From: an uncultured Lachnospiraceae bacterium
GTDB taxonomy: Bacteria > Bacillota > Clostridia > Lachnospirales > Lachnospiraceae
Assembly (NCBI GenBank): GCA_910587955.1
Contig: CAJUNN010000003.1
Span: forward strand, 62,001 to 126,000
DNA: 64,000 nucleotides
Direction: 5' to 3'
How positions within the stretch are numbered: the first letter of the stretch is position 1; every line of letters starts with the position of its first letter. The notes under the pieces are model-generated. The model did not search any database, was not told the DNA's origin, and worked only from the letters and a program-made list of their open reading frames with translations. The translations under genes were made by a program, and so were the position numbers. Below, in pieces: positions 44,081 through 52,133 of this stretch.

Positions 44081-44684
44081 CCAGCAGGCGCACCAGAAAC
44101 ACGGCCAGGGCTCCGGCTGCCATAGCGGCGGGGCTTCCCAGAGCCGGGTAAACCCATACGCAGACAAGGGCGCCTGCAATGGAGGCGCAGGCATACACAT
44201 GCTTGGTGAGAATGTAGGGCTTCTCCTGGGCTATCACATCCCTGAGAAGCCCGCCTCCCACTCCGGTAATCACCCCCAGAAACACCAGAAGGAAGGTTTG
44301 ATCAAAGCCCAGGCTTCTGGCCGTATGGATCCCGGATACCGTAAAGATGCCAAGCCCTGCCGCGTCAAAAAGGGCCATTACCCTGTCATAAGCCGTTGCT
44401 GCCCTGCTCTCCCGGAAGCTGCGGCGGACATATAAAAGCAGAAACAGGAGAACCGACACGCCTACGGCCACCAGGGTATAAACCGGCTTGCGAAACATAT
44501 TGGGCGGCGTAATCCCCAGAATCAAGTCCCGCATCAAGCCGCCTCCCACGGATGCGGTGACTCCCAGCACGCATACGCCGAAAAGATCCATTTCCTTGCG
44601 GACAGCCAGCATAGCGCCGGAAGAGGCAAAGGCTACCGTACCCGTAATTTCCATAACAAAAATAATCGTTTCCGAGTAATTCAT
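44043..44684 (-). CDS. TRIC-type/UPF0126 membrane protein
   Basis: 213 residues with about seven membrane helices in two similar halves, each with a glycine-rich motif: TASVGGGLMRDLILGITPP and GVITGVGGGLLRDVIAQEKP. This is the UPF0126 (YadS/YvgT) family, now grouped with trimeric intracellular cation channels; prokaryotic members conduct potassium or other cations. The last 38 bases run under the end of the BMP gene on the other strand. Confidence 0.88.
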   Translation of the reverse strand: MNYSETIIFVMEITGTVAFASSGAMLAVRKEMDLFGVCVLGVTASVGGGLMRDLILGITPPNMFRKPVYTLVAVGVSVLLFLLLYVRRSFRESRAATAYDRVMALFDAAGLGIFTVSGIHTARSLGFDQTFLLVFLGVITGVGGGLLRDVIAQEKPYILTKHVYACASIAGALVCVWVYPALGSPAAMAAGALAVFLVRLLAMRYRWNLPRIR

Positions 44685-44754
44685 TGCTTATCTCATTTTT
44701 CCTTTCTCTTTCACGAAAAGATAGCATTGCAGAGGTATAGAAGGAGGAATCCCC

Positions 44755-45663
44755 ATGAAGCTTATCCGCACACATTCTTTGGACGAAGCAGTCACCGAAA
44801 TTTTCGGCTCCCATGTACACATTGCCGGCAGGCACTCCGTATACGGCGGCGACATCAATCAGTCCTTCCGCCTGCAGCTCTCTGACGGATCATCCCTGTT
44901 TCTGAAATGCAGCCGCCCGGAGAATCTTTCCTTTTTTGAGGCCGAAGCCAAAGGACTGGAAGCACTGCGCCTGGCAGATGCTGTGGGCGTACCCAAAGTT
45001 CTGGCTGCCGGAACCGATCCGGCCCAGAACCACGCGTTTCTCCTGATGGAATTCCTGGACGCCGCCCCCAGAATCCGCGGATACTGGGAAATATTCGGAA
45101 AGGAGCTGGCCGCCCTTCACCTGGCCGGCACCAAAGGCCTTTCCGGCTCCCATGACGGACTGCCCTTCGGTTTTGAATCCGACAATTACATCGGCGCGTC
45201 CCCCCAGAAAAATACCCCGAAGGAAAGCTGGATTTCCTTCTTCCGGGACTGCCGGCTCTCCCCCCAGATACACATGGCCGGACATTATCTCGATTCCCGC
45301 AAGCGCAGGCAGTGCACGCGCCTTCTCGACCATCTCGAATCCTGGCTGGAAGAGCCCAGGCGTCCTTCCCTTATACACGGGGATCTGTGGAGCGGCAACG
45401 CAGGCTGCGGCCCTGACGGAAAGGCATGGATCTTTGATCCGGCGGCATATGTCGGCCATTTTGAAGCAGAACTGGCAATGACAGAACTGTTTGGCTGCAA
45501 TCCTCCTGCCTTCTACGAGGCATACAAAGAAGTAAACTCCTTTGACAGCGGATACCGGGACAGGCGGGATCTGTACAACTTATACCACCTTTTCAATCAT
45601 CTGAATCTGTTCGGAAGCGCATATCTGGGCGCCGTAGCAGGGATTTTAGACCGGTATGCCTAA
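44755..45663 (+). CDS. Fructosamine kinase-family protein
   Basis: 302 residues, aminoglycoside phosphotransferase-like fold. Motifs: SVYGGDINQSFRLQL at the start, FLKCSRPENL (ATP lysine), LIHGDLWSGNAG (catalytic Brenner motif) and WIFDPAAYVGHFEAELAM (metal aspartate). Family members phosphorylate ketoamines or sugars to repair glycated protein. AAGGAGG precedes ATG 44755. Single gene. Confidence 0.88.
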   Translation: MKLIRTHSLDEAVTEIFGSHVHIAGRHSVYGGDINQSFRLQLSDGSSLFLKCSRPENLSFFEAEAKGLEALRLADAVGVPKVLAAGTDPAQNHAFLLMEFLDAAPRIRGYWEIFGKELAALHLAGTKGLSGSHDGLPFGFESDNYIGASPQKNTPKESWISFFRDCRLSPQIHMAGHYLDSRKRRQCTRLLDHLESWLEEPRRPSLIHGDLWSGNAGCGPDGKAWIFDPAAYVGHFEAELAMTELFGCNPPAFYEAYKEVNSFDSGYRDRRDLYNLYHLFNHLNLFGSAYLGAVAGILDRYA

Positions 45664-45797
45664 GGCCAGTCTTTTACCATGATACTTGATGTTTCTGTAT
45701 TTTTCAATCATCCCAACCGGAAATTCGTATAAAAGGATACAAAAAAAACACATTCCCATGGCAGACTAAGTTTAGCAACGGAAAGGATGGAACGGTT

Positions 45798-46478
45798 TTG
45801 GAAAACAAACTGGGATACCGGCTTCTAATTGTAGAGGATGACTGCCTGATGGCGGAAGGGACAGCCGACTATTTTACCGGCAAGGGCTGGAATGTAAAAA
45901 TTGCAGAAGAGGGACAGACGGCCCTGGAGCTTTTGGAACAGGAACACTTTCATCTCATTCTTCTGGACGTGATGCTGCCCGGGAAAAACGGCTTTACCCT
46001 GTGCAGAAAAATCCGGGAGAACAGCGATGTGCCCATTATTTTTATCACCGCCCGGGTTCTGGAGGAGGATAAATTAAACGGCTACGCCCTGGGAGGAGAC
46101 GACTACGTAACCAAACCCTTTTCCCTGCCGGTTCTGTACGCCAAGGCTATGGCCCTCCTAAACCGGATACGGGGAAACGGCACCCTCCTAAAAGCCGGAC
46201 GCCTCACGGTAGACCAAAACAGGCATAAGGTCTGGAATCAGGATCGGCTTCTGGAGCTGCCGCCCAAGGAATATGCAATGCTTCTGTTCTTCCTGGAAAA
46301 TCCGGGAAGAATTTACAACAGGGATCAGCTTTTGATCCGCTTCTGGGGCTACGACTTCGACGGAAACGAGCGGGTGGTAGACAATCACATCAAAAAGCTG
46401 CGCAAAATCCTGGAAAACTCCGGCTGTACCATCACAACCGTTCGGAAATCTGGATACCGAATGGAGGTAGAAGCATGA
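45798..46478 (+). CDS. OmpR-family response regulator
   Basis: 226 residues: receiver with VEDD (13-15), phospho-acceptor D57, T84 and K106, and a winged-helix DNA-binding domain from about 128 (LELPPKEYAMLLFFLENPGR, then VVDNHIKKLRKIL). The start is TTG 45798 with AAAGGATGG upstream; no ATG alternative fits. The stop overlaps the kinase start (ATGA). Confidence 0.93.
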   Translation: MENKLGYRLLIVEDDCLMAEGTADYFTGKGWNVKIAEEGQTALELLEQEHFHLILLDVMLPGKNGFTLCRKIRENSDVPIIFITARVLEEDKLNGYALGGDDYVTKPFSLPVLYAKAMALLNRIRGNGTLLKAGRLTVDQNRHKVWNQDRLLELPPKEYAMLLFFLENPGRIYNRDQLLIRFWGYDFDGNERVVDNHIKKLRKILENSGCTITTVRKSGYRMEVEA

Positions 46479-48181
46479 AAAAAAAGAAAAAACGGCTGTT
46501 AAAGCCTATTATCCTGGGCTTTGCAGCGCTGTATCTGACAACCATGTTCCTGGCAACCTATCTGATGAAATTAAAGTTTGCGGAAGATTATGAGAATACG
46601 CTGATAAAAACCCTCTCCAACCTGCAAAAAGACATTCAAAAACACGAGGCGGAGTCCTCCTCAACCCTGGACGAAGCGGCAAAACGCACCTGGTATCAGT
46701 CAGCTGTCAACAGCTGTCTTAAGCCCGGAGAGGCGCATATGAAGCTCTCTGCCGCCGTCTACGACGAGGCCGGCCGGCTGCTGGCCAAAAGCACCAATGT
46801 CATCGGCCGTACCGCCGCTTTGCTGGAGGATCTGCTGCCCCGGGAAGACATAGAAACCCTGGCCCGCTGTATGGCCGAGAATTATCAGCAGGATGAGAAA
46901 CAGAGCCCGCCCAGATACAAAATCTGCGCCCGGGAAAGCGATCAGATCTATGAGATTCTCATACACGAACAAACCTGGAAGAAAGAACAGGATCTGAACG
47001 GTGAGGCAGCATCCAACACCTTCTACGAGTCGGCCTCTTCCACAGAAATATTGGGAAATTCCTCCCATCTGCCCGTAGAAAGCCTTGTGATCTGGTCCAT
47101 GGTAAACAGCCGTCAGATCTGGAGCCGCACCGTGGCGGAGGCGGAAACTTCCCATTCCCCCTCTATCCAATCCGCGAGCACAAGCTTTCCCTATGTGAAT
47201 CTTAGCTATGAGGACTGGAAAGCATGGAATGAAAGTTCCTATCTCCGGGATTTTCCTGAATCCATCGACCTTACGGAATGGGAAAACAACGTTTCTTCAC
47301 TTATATACGCTTCCCGGTATCACAAGGACCGCCTGACTGCGCGCCTCTCCTCCCGCGAAATTCCCGGATGCTTCCTTGAGCTTCGCATGGAGAGTTCCCC
47401 CTGGCTTGCCTCCATGGACTATCTGAAATATATCTATCTGCCCTGCTTTGCGATCATGCTTGCCTGTATGCTCAAAATCATTTACTCTGCCAACAAGCTG
47501 TACGATCAGCAGGAAGCCCTGGAGGAAACCAGGAAAGATTTCATCAATGCCATGGCTCATGAGCTGAAAACGCCCCTGGGAATTATCCGCAATTTTGCAG
47601 AAAACCTCCAGGAACGCTGCCGGGAAGAAAAACGGGACTACTATCTGGAACAGATTGTGGGACAGACGGAAGAAATGGACCGCCTGGTGGAAGAAATGCT
47701 TCTGGTATCGAAAATGGAGTCGGAAAAATTCACCCTGCACACGGAATCCCTCTCCATGCTGGAGCTGATTCAGGAACAGCTCTCCCGGCTGGAGCCTCTG
47801 GCAGCGGAAAAAGGCATTCTCACAGAAATCCGGGAGGGACAGGATTTTGTGATAAAAGGAGATCGGAATTACCTCTCTATAGGCATATGGAACCTGCTCT
47901 CCAATGCAGTCGTCTCTAACGTCCCCCAGGGGAATATCCGCATTCTTATGGAAGCAGAGTCCTGCAGCATTGAAAATACAGGCTTTCCTCTCACAGAGGA
48001 ACAGCTCCTTCGCGCCTTCGATCTGTTTTACAGCACCGATAAAAGCCGTTCTTCCGCCTCGGAAAAGCATCTGGGCATGGGATTGTACCTGGCGGAAAAG
48101 ATCTTCAAAAAGCACGGCCTTAACCTGAGTCTGGAAAATACGGACACCGGCGTGCGCGCAACCGTTTCATCAAAAAGGTAA
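46475..48181 (+). CDS. Sensor histidine kinase
   Basis: 568 residues. Membrane helix 1 at about 9-31, a large extracellular sensor domain (about 32-305), membrane helix 2 (about 308-330), then HisKA with H362 in AMAHELKTPLG, N-box IWNLLSNAV and a late G-box LGMGLYLAEKI. The sensor domain matches nothing I recognise. The G1 box is degenerate (IENTG), common in this group. Coupled to the regulator gene before it. Targets unknown. Confidence 0.92.
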   Translation: MKKKKKRLLKPIILGFAALYLTTMFLATYLMKLKFAEDYENTLIKTLSNLQKDIQKHEAESSSTLDEAAKRTWYQSAVNSCLKPGEAHMKLSAAVYDEAGRLLAKSTNVIGRTAALLEDLLPREDIETLARCMAENYQQDEKQSPPRYKICARESDQIYEILIHEQTWKKEQDLNGEAASNTFYESASSTEILGNSSHLPVESLVIWSMVNSRQIWSRTVAEAETSHSPSIQSASTSFPYVNLSYEDWKAWNESSYLRDFPESIDLTEWENNVSSLIYASRYHKDRLTARLSSREIPGCFLELRMESSPWLASMDYLKYIYLPCFAIMLACMLKIIYSANKLYDQQEALEETRKDFINAMAHELKTPLGIIRNFAENLQERCREEKRDYYLEQIVGQTEEMDRLVEEMLLVSKMESEKFTLHTESLSMLELIQEQLSRLEPLAAEKGILTEIREGQDFVIKGDRNYLSIGIWNLLSNAVVSNVPQGNIRILMEAESCSIENTGFPLTEEQLLRAFDLFYSTDKSRSSASEKHLGMGLYLAEKIFKKHGLNLSLENTDTGVRATVSSKR

Positions 48182-48189
48182 AAATAAAA

Positions 48190-48249
48190 GGTACGCAAAC
48201 CGCCCCGTGTCTCCCAAAATTCCATCCGGGAAACGGGGCGGTCTGTACC
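48190..48249. terminator. Strong hairpin between convergent genes
   Basis: ACCGCCCCGT (48199-48208) pairs perfectly with ACGGGGCGGT (48233-48242), and outer GGTAC/GTACC (48190-48194, 48245-48249) extends it. Lies between the kinase stop and the convergent DUF378 gene, so it can end both transcripts. Confidence 0.7.
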
Positions 48250-48257
48250 TCTTTCAT

Positions 48258-48461
48258 TTATCTTAAGTTTTCTCCGGTTTTTGCATAAAAAGTTAAAAGA
48301 TACAATCCGCACAAACCTACCGCGGCATAAATAATCCGCGCCAGCCATCCCGCGCCGAAAATTGCTTCTACCAGATTAAACTGGAAAAATCCAATGAGAC
48401 CCCAATTCACAGCGCCAACGATGGTAATTGTAAGGGCAATGATATCAAGTGCTTTATTCAT
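48258..48461 (-). CDS. DUF378-family small membrane protein
   Basis: 67 residues, two membrane helices. The conserved start IIALTITIVGAVNWGLIGFF and the following NLVEAIFG match DUF378 (YuzA-like). Function unknown. Alone, upstream site GGAGGG. Confidence 0.9.
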   Translation of the reverse strand: MNKALDIIALTITIVGAVNWGLIGFFQFNLVEAIFGAGWLARIIYAAVGLCGLYLLTFYAKTGENLR

Positions 48462-48516
48462 AAGAATCCCTCCTGTGATTTTATCACTGATATCAATTTG
48501 CCCTGAAATTTAAAAT

Positions 48517-50361
48517 TTATTCGGAAATATTTTCCTGCCGCAAAAGCCACCGCATTCCATACCCCGGAAGCCGTACACTTTCCGCTCCCATAACCTCCCC
48601 GGTGATCAGATCCCGGTACTGGCCTTCTTCTGAAATCCAGGCGGTATGCTCATTTCTGCCGAAATTGAAAAGTGCAGTCAGCTTCTCGTCTCCGTAAGCC
48701 CGGTTCACGCAGAGAACGGCGTTCTCATACGTTTCCGCCGTCCAGACGGCTGCCTGGCTTAAAAACACGGGATGCTCCGCCCGAATCTTTTCCATCTTCC
48801 GGACAGCGTCAAAAATCTTCTGCTGGAAACTTCCCTCTTTCTTCCTCAATTTTTCCAAGTCCCACCGGAAGCTGCCCCGGTGAAGATAACGGGAATCCTC
48901 CGCTTTCCTGGAATCCTCCCGATAACGGTTGTCATTAAACTGTCCGATCTCGTCTCCGCTGTAAATAACCGGAATGCCGGACTGGACCAGCATATAGCCA
49001 TGGAGCATCTGGATGCAGCGCACCGCCTGCTCTTCTGCCTGCACATCGCCCTCCTCGAAGGCTTTCTCCAGGCCGCAGAGGGAAGCCGTGGTGCCGCAGA
49101 GCCTGGCGTCCCCGGATGCGGGATCCGCGTTATACAGCTCTCCCTTTGCAAAGGAACCGGGATAACAGCCCGTAAGAAAATCATTGAGATATTTCTTGTG
49201 GGGAACTTCCCGGAACCCTCTTGGTTCCAGCCAGTCATAATCCAGCCCCCAGCCAATATCATCATGGCAGCGGAGATAATTCAAAAACACATAGTCTTTG
49301 GGCAGGCTGTTGACAATATCCATCTGCCGTTTCAGAAGGGAGGCATCCCCGGTGGCTATAGTGTGCCAGGTAGTCGCCATGGTGGTGACATTGTAGAGCA
49401 TATGGCACTCCGGCTTTTCCACCGTTCCGAAATAAGGCGCCACTTTGGCAGGCTCCATCACCACTTCCCCCAGAAGCAGCACGCCCGGGCAGACAATCTC
49501 GCAGATCATGCGCATCATGCGCACAATGCTGTGCACCTGGGGCAGGTTCCGGCAGGAAGTACCCAGCTCCTTCCAGATATAGGGCACCGCGTCAATGCGG
49601 ATAATATCCACGCCCTGATTGGTCAGGTTCAGGAGATTATCTACCATATCGTGAAACACCATAGGATTCCGGTAATTCAAATCCCACTGATAGGGATAAA
49701 AGGTGGTCATCACGTATTTCTTCCGGTCTTCCAGCCAGGTAAAGTTTCCCGGCGCCGTGGTGGGAAATACCTGCGGACAAGTCTTTTCATACTTCCCGGG
49801 AATCTCAAAGCTGTCAAAAAAGAAATAGCGATCCTCAAACTCCTGCTCTCCTGCCCGTGCCCGCCTGGCCCAGGAGTGCTCCTCGGAGGTATGGTTCATG
49901 ACAAAATCCAGGCAGATGCTGATCCCTTTCTTGTGGCAGGTATCTGCAAGCCGGGACAGGTCTTCCATGGTTCCCAAGTCCTCCCGCACTTTGGTAAAAT
50001 CCGCCACTGCATAGCCGCCGTCGCTCTTTCCCTCCGGGGAATCCAGAAGGGGCATCAGATGCAGGTAATTGACTCCGCACTCCTCCAGGTAATCCAGATG
50101 CTTTTGCACACCCTCCAGATTTCCTGCAAAGGCATCCGTGTACATCATCATACCTACCATATCGTTGCGCTTGTACCAGTCCGGATCCGCTTCCCGGGCA
50201 AGATCCAGACTTTTTAAGGAGGTGCGCCGCTCCTGGTACCTGGCTTTCAGGCGGCCCCGGAGGTAGGAGAATCCGTCCTCCGGGTAAAGCTCGCAGTACA
50301 GCCATTTCAGTTCATCCAGATGCCGGGCCATCCGGCTTTCAAATTCCGTCCTTTTGTCCAT
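48517..50361 (-). CDS. GH13 glycoside hydrolase, amylosucrase-like
   Basis: 614 residues, (beta/alpha)8 alpha-amylase family with an N-terminal helical domain (1-95) as in amylosucrases. Catalytic residues: nucleophile Asp in DIIRIDAVPYIW, acid/base Glu in LLLGEVVMEP, stabilising Asp in RCHDDIGWG; region I is CLDFVMNHTSEEHSW. By family it acts on sucrose, either hydrolysing it or building alpha-glucan. Being last in the raffinose operon, it fits sucrose left after galactose removal. In the S. mutans msm operon this place is held by sucrose phosphorylase. No signal peptide. Confidence 0.85.
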   Translation of the reverse strand: MDKRTEFESRMARHLDELKWLYCELYPEDGFSYLRGRLKARYQERRTSLKSLDLAREADPDWYKRNDMVGMMMYTDAFAGNLEGVQKHLDYLEECGVNYLHLMPLLDSPEGKSDGGYAVADFTKVREDLGTMEDLSRLADTCHKKGISICLDFVMNHTSEEHSWARRARAGEQEFEDRYFFFDSFEIPGKYEKTCPQVFPTTAPGNFTWLEDRKKYVMTTFYPYQWDLNYRNPMVFHDMVDNLLNLTNQGVDIIRIDAVPYIWKELGTSCRNLPQVHSIVRMMRMICEIVCPGVLLLGEVVMEPAKVAPYFGTVEKPECHMLYNVTTMATTWHTIATGDASLLKRQMDIVNSLPKDYVFLNYLRCHDDIGWGLDYDWLEPRGFREVPHKKYLNDFLTGCYPGSFAKGELYNADPASGDARLCGTTASLCGLEKAFEEGDVQAEEQAVRCIQMLHGYMLVQSGIPVIYSGDEIGQFNDNRYREDSRKAEDSRYLHRGSFRWDLEKLRKKEGSFQQKIFDAVRKMEKIRAEHPVFLSQAAVWTAETYENAVLCVNRAYGDEKLTALFNFGRNEHTAWISEEGQYRDLITGEVMGAESVRLPGYGMRWLLRQENISE

Positions 50362-50369
50362 AACCTCTC

Positions 50370-51479
50370 CTAATTGGTAATGGTACGCTCCGTCTCTTTG
50401 TCAAACACATGGATTTTATCCGTATTGAGAACAAATTCTACCTGGTCGCCCTCTTTGGCAGTGGTTGCGGAGCTTACGCGGGCCGTCATCTGGGTTCCGC
50501 ACAGATCAAAGTACAGATACACTTCCGCTCCCAAAAGCTCATAGACATTCACGGTGCCCTTTACCTTAGCCATGTTCACCGCACGTGTGGTAGCCTCGTC
50601 GCTCACGTCCTCCGGACGGATGCCCATAACCACTTCTTTGCCTGCATAGCCGCCGTCAATCAGTTTCTTTGCCCTCTCTTCGGAGAGAAGAATCCGGTAA
50701 TCAGCAACCTTCAGATACGCGTTGTTTCCTTCCACCTCGCAGACTGCATTCAGGAAATTCATCTGCGGGGAGCCAATAAAGCTTGCCACAAACAGATTGC
50801 CCGGATGGTTGTAGAGTGTCTGGGGACTGTCAATCTGCTGGACCACGCCGTCCTTCATGACTACGATTCTTGTTCCAAGGGTCATGGCTTCGGTCTGGTC
50901 ATGGGTTACATAGATAATGGTCGCGCCCAGTCTCTGATGCAGCTTGGAAATCTCCGTACGCATCTGTACCCGGAGCTTGGCGTCCAGATTGGAGAGCGGC
51001 TCATCCATGAGGAATACCTTGGGACTGCGCACAATAGCACGGCCCATGGCCACACGCTGTCTCTGTCCGCCGGAAAGTGCCCTGGGCTTCCGATCCAGCA
51101 GCTTCTCCAGATCCAGAATCTTCGCTGCTTCCCGCACTTTTTTGTCAATCTCATCCTTGGGAACTTTTTTAAGCTTCAGTCCGAAAGCCATGTTGTCATA
51201 AACCGTCATATGGGGGTACAGCGCATAGCTTTGGAATACCATGGCGATATCCCGGTCTTTGGGCTCCACGTCGTTCATCAGCTGTCCGTCAATTTTAAAC
51301 TCGCCGGAAGAAATGCTCTCCAGTCCTGCAACCATCCGCAGAGTGGTGGACTTTCCGCAGCCGGACGGTCCGACAAAAATGATAAATTCCTTATCCGCAA
51401 TTTCCAGGTTGAAATCCTTTACCGCCTCGTATCCATTCGGATATTTTTTACAGATATTCTTTAAAGATAAACTTGCCAT
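50370..51479 (-). CDS. msmK: Sugar ABC transporter ATPase (MsmK/UgpC type)
   Basis: 369 residues: Walker A VGPSGCGKST, signature ALSGGQRQRVAMGRAI, Walker B VFLMDEPLSNLDA, and a C-terminal regulatory TOBE domain from about 240. Such ATPases power several CUT1 sugar importers in one cell. It is 8 bases before the GH13 gene, in the locus of msmEFG. Confidence 0.93.
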   Translation of the reverse strand: MASLSLKNICKKYPNGYEAVKDFNLEIADKEFIIFVGPSGCGKSTTLRMVAGLESISSGEFKIDGQLMNDVEPKDRDIAMVFQSYALYPHMTVYDNMAFGLKLKKVPKDEIDKKVREAAKILDLEKLLDRKPRALSGGQRQRVAMGRAIVRSPKVFLMDEPLSNLDAKLRVQMRTEISKLHQRLGATIIYVTHDQTEAMTLGTRIVVMKDGVVQQIDSPQTLYNHPGNLFVASFIGSPQMNFLNAVCEVEGNNAYLKVADYRILLSEERAKKLIDGGYAGKEVVMGIRPEDVSDEATTRAVNMAKVKGTVNVYELLGAEVYLYFDLCGTQMTARVSSATTAKEGDQVEFVLNTDKIHVFDKETERTITN

Positions 51480-51530
51480 CAGTTTTCCCTCCCAGGTAAT
51501 TTTTTCACTATTATCATGCCACTTGTTTCT

Positions 51531-51992
51531 CTAAATTTCTTCTAATTTCCGGTGCAGCCGCATCTCCTCCAGAAATTCGTCGTTGGGTTCCAGATACACC
51601 AGGTCGCTTCCCAGCTTAATGGTGTACACCCTCGCTTTCTCCCAACCGGAGGTGAAATCATGAGATCTGCATCCCGTCAGCCGCCGCTTCCCTTCTGCCA
51701 CATACTCAATTTCCTTGCGATCGAAATGATAAACATCCTTGCGCTTTTCCTTGCGGATAATCTTGGAAATCTGAAAATCCCCGTTCACGTACACATATTC
51801 ATATTCATATTTCCAGCTCCGAAGCAGCAGGATTCCCACCACCAGAAACGCAAGTACCGGCAGAAACAGGATCGGATAAAGAATTGTATCCACGCAAAGC
51901 ACCGCCATGGAAGCCAGAAGTACGGCCTTCAAAAGGCGTTTGCCGCCGGGCATTACATAAGGAATACACCATTCCAGAACTACATCTCTCAT
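51531..51992 (-). CDS. Unknown two-helix membrane protein (DUF6106-like)
   Basis: 153 residues: two adjacent hydrophobic segments (about 19-38 and 40-57), then a cytosolic beta-rich domain with YEYEYVYVNGDFQISKII and a KRKDVYHFDRKEIEYV stretch. I think it may belong to the DUF6106 group of Lachnospiraceae, at low certainty. It lies between galA and msmK but has no evident link with sugar use. Confidence 0.65.
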   Translation of the reverse strand: MRDVVLEWCIPYVMPGGKRLLKAVLLASMAVLCVDTILYPILFLPVLAFLVVGILLLRSWKYEYEYVYVNGDFQISKIIRKEKRKDVYHFDRKEIEYVAEGKRRLTGCRSHDFTSGWEKARVYTIKLGSDLVYLEPNDEFLEEMRLHRKLEEI

Positions 51993-52009
51993 GTTAACCT
52001 CCTATTCCA

Positions 52010-52133
52010 GTTTCACTTTGATTCCAGTTCCGTCAGAATCCTTCGGAGCCGCTTTATCTGGAAGGGCTCTGCAGCCGCTTGCGTCTGCATTTCCCTTCCG
52101 GGCTCCTTCCGGTTCTGACTGATTCCAGTTCCG
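52010..52133. repeat. Modular hairpin repeat, copy D (after alpha-galactosidase)
   Basis: Bounded by two GATTCCAGTTCCG modules. Inner arms GTCAGAA and TTCTGAC, plus GGAGCC and GGCTCC (52032-52050 with 52101-52119), can pair. The most divergent of the four copies but shares GACGCA, GCGGCT and AAGGAGCCCGG on the minus strand with the others. Confidence 0.55.

Noticed and set aside
48772..50217. 481-codon plus-strand frame
   Set aside because: Antisense shadow of the GH13 gene, which has all catalytic motifs.
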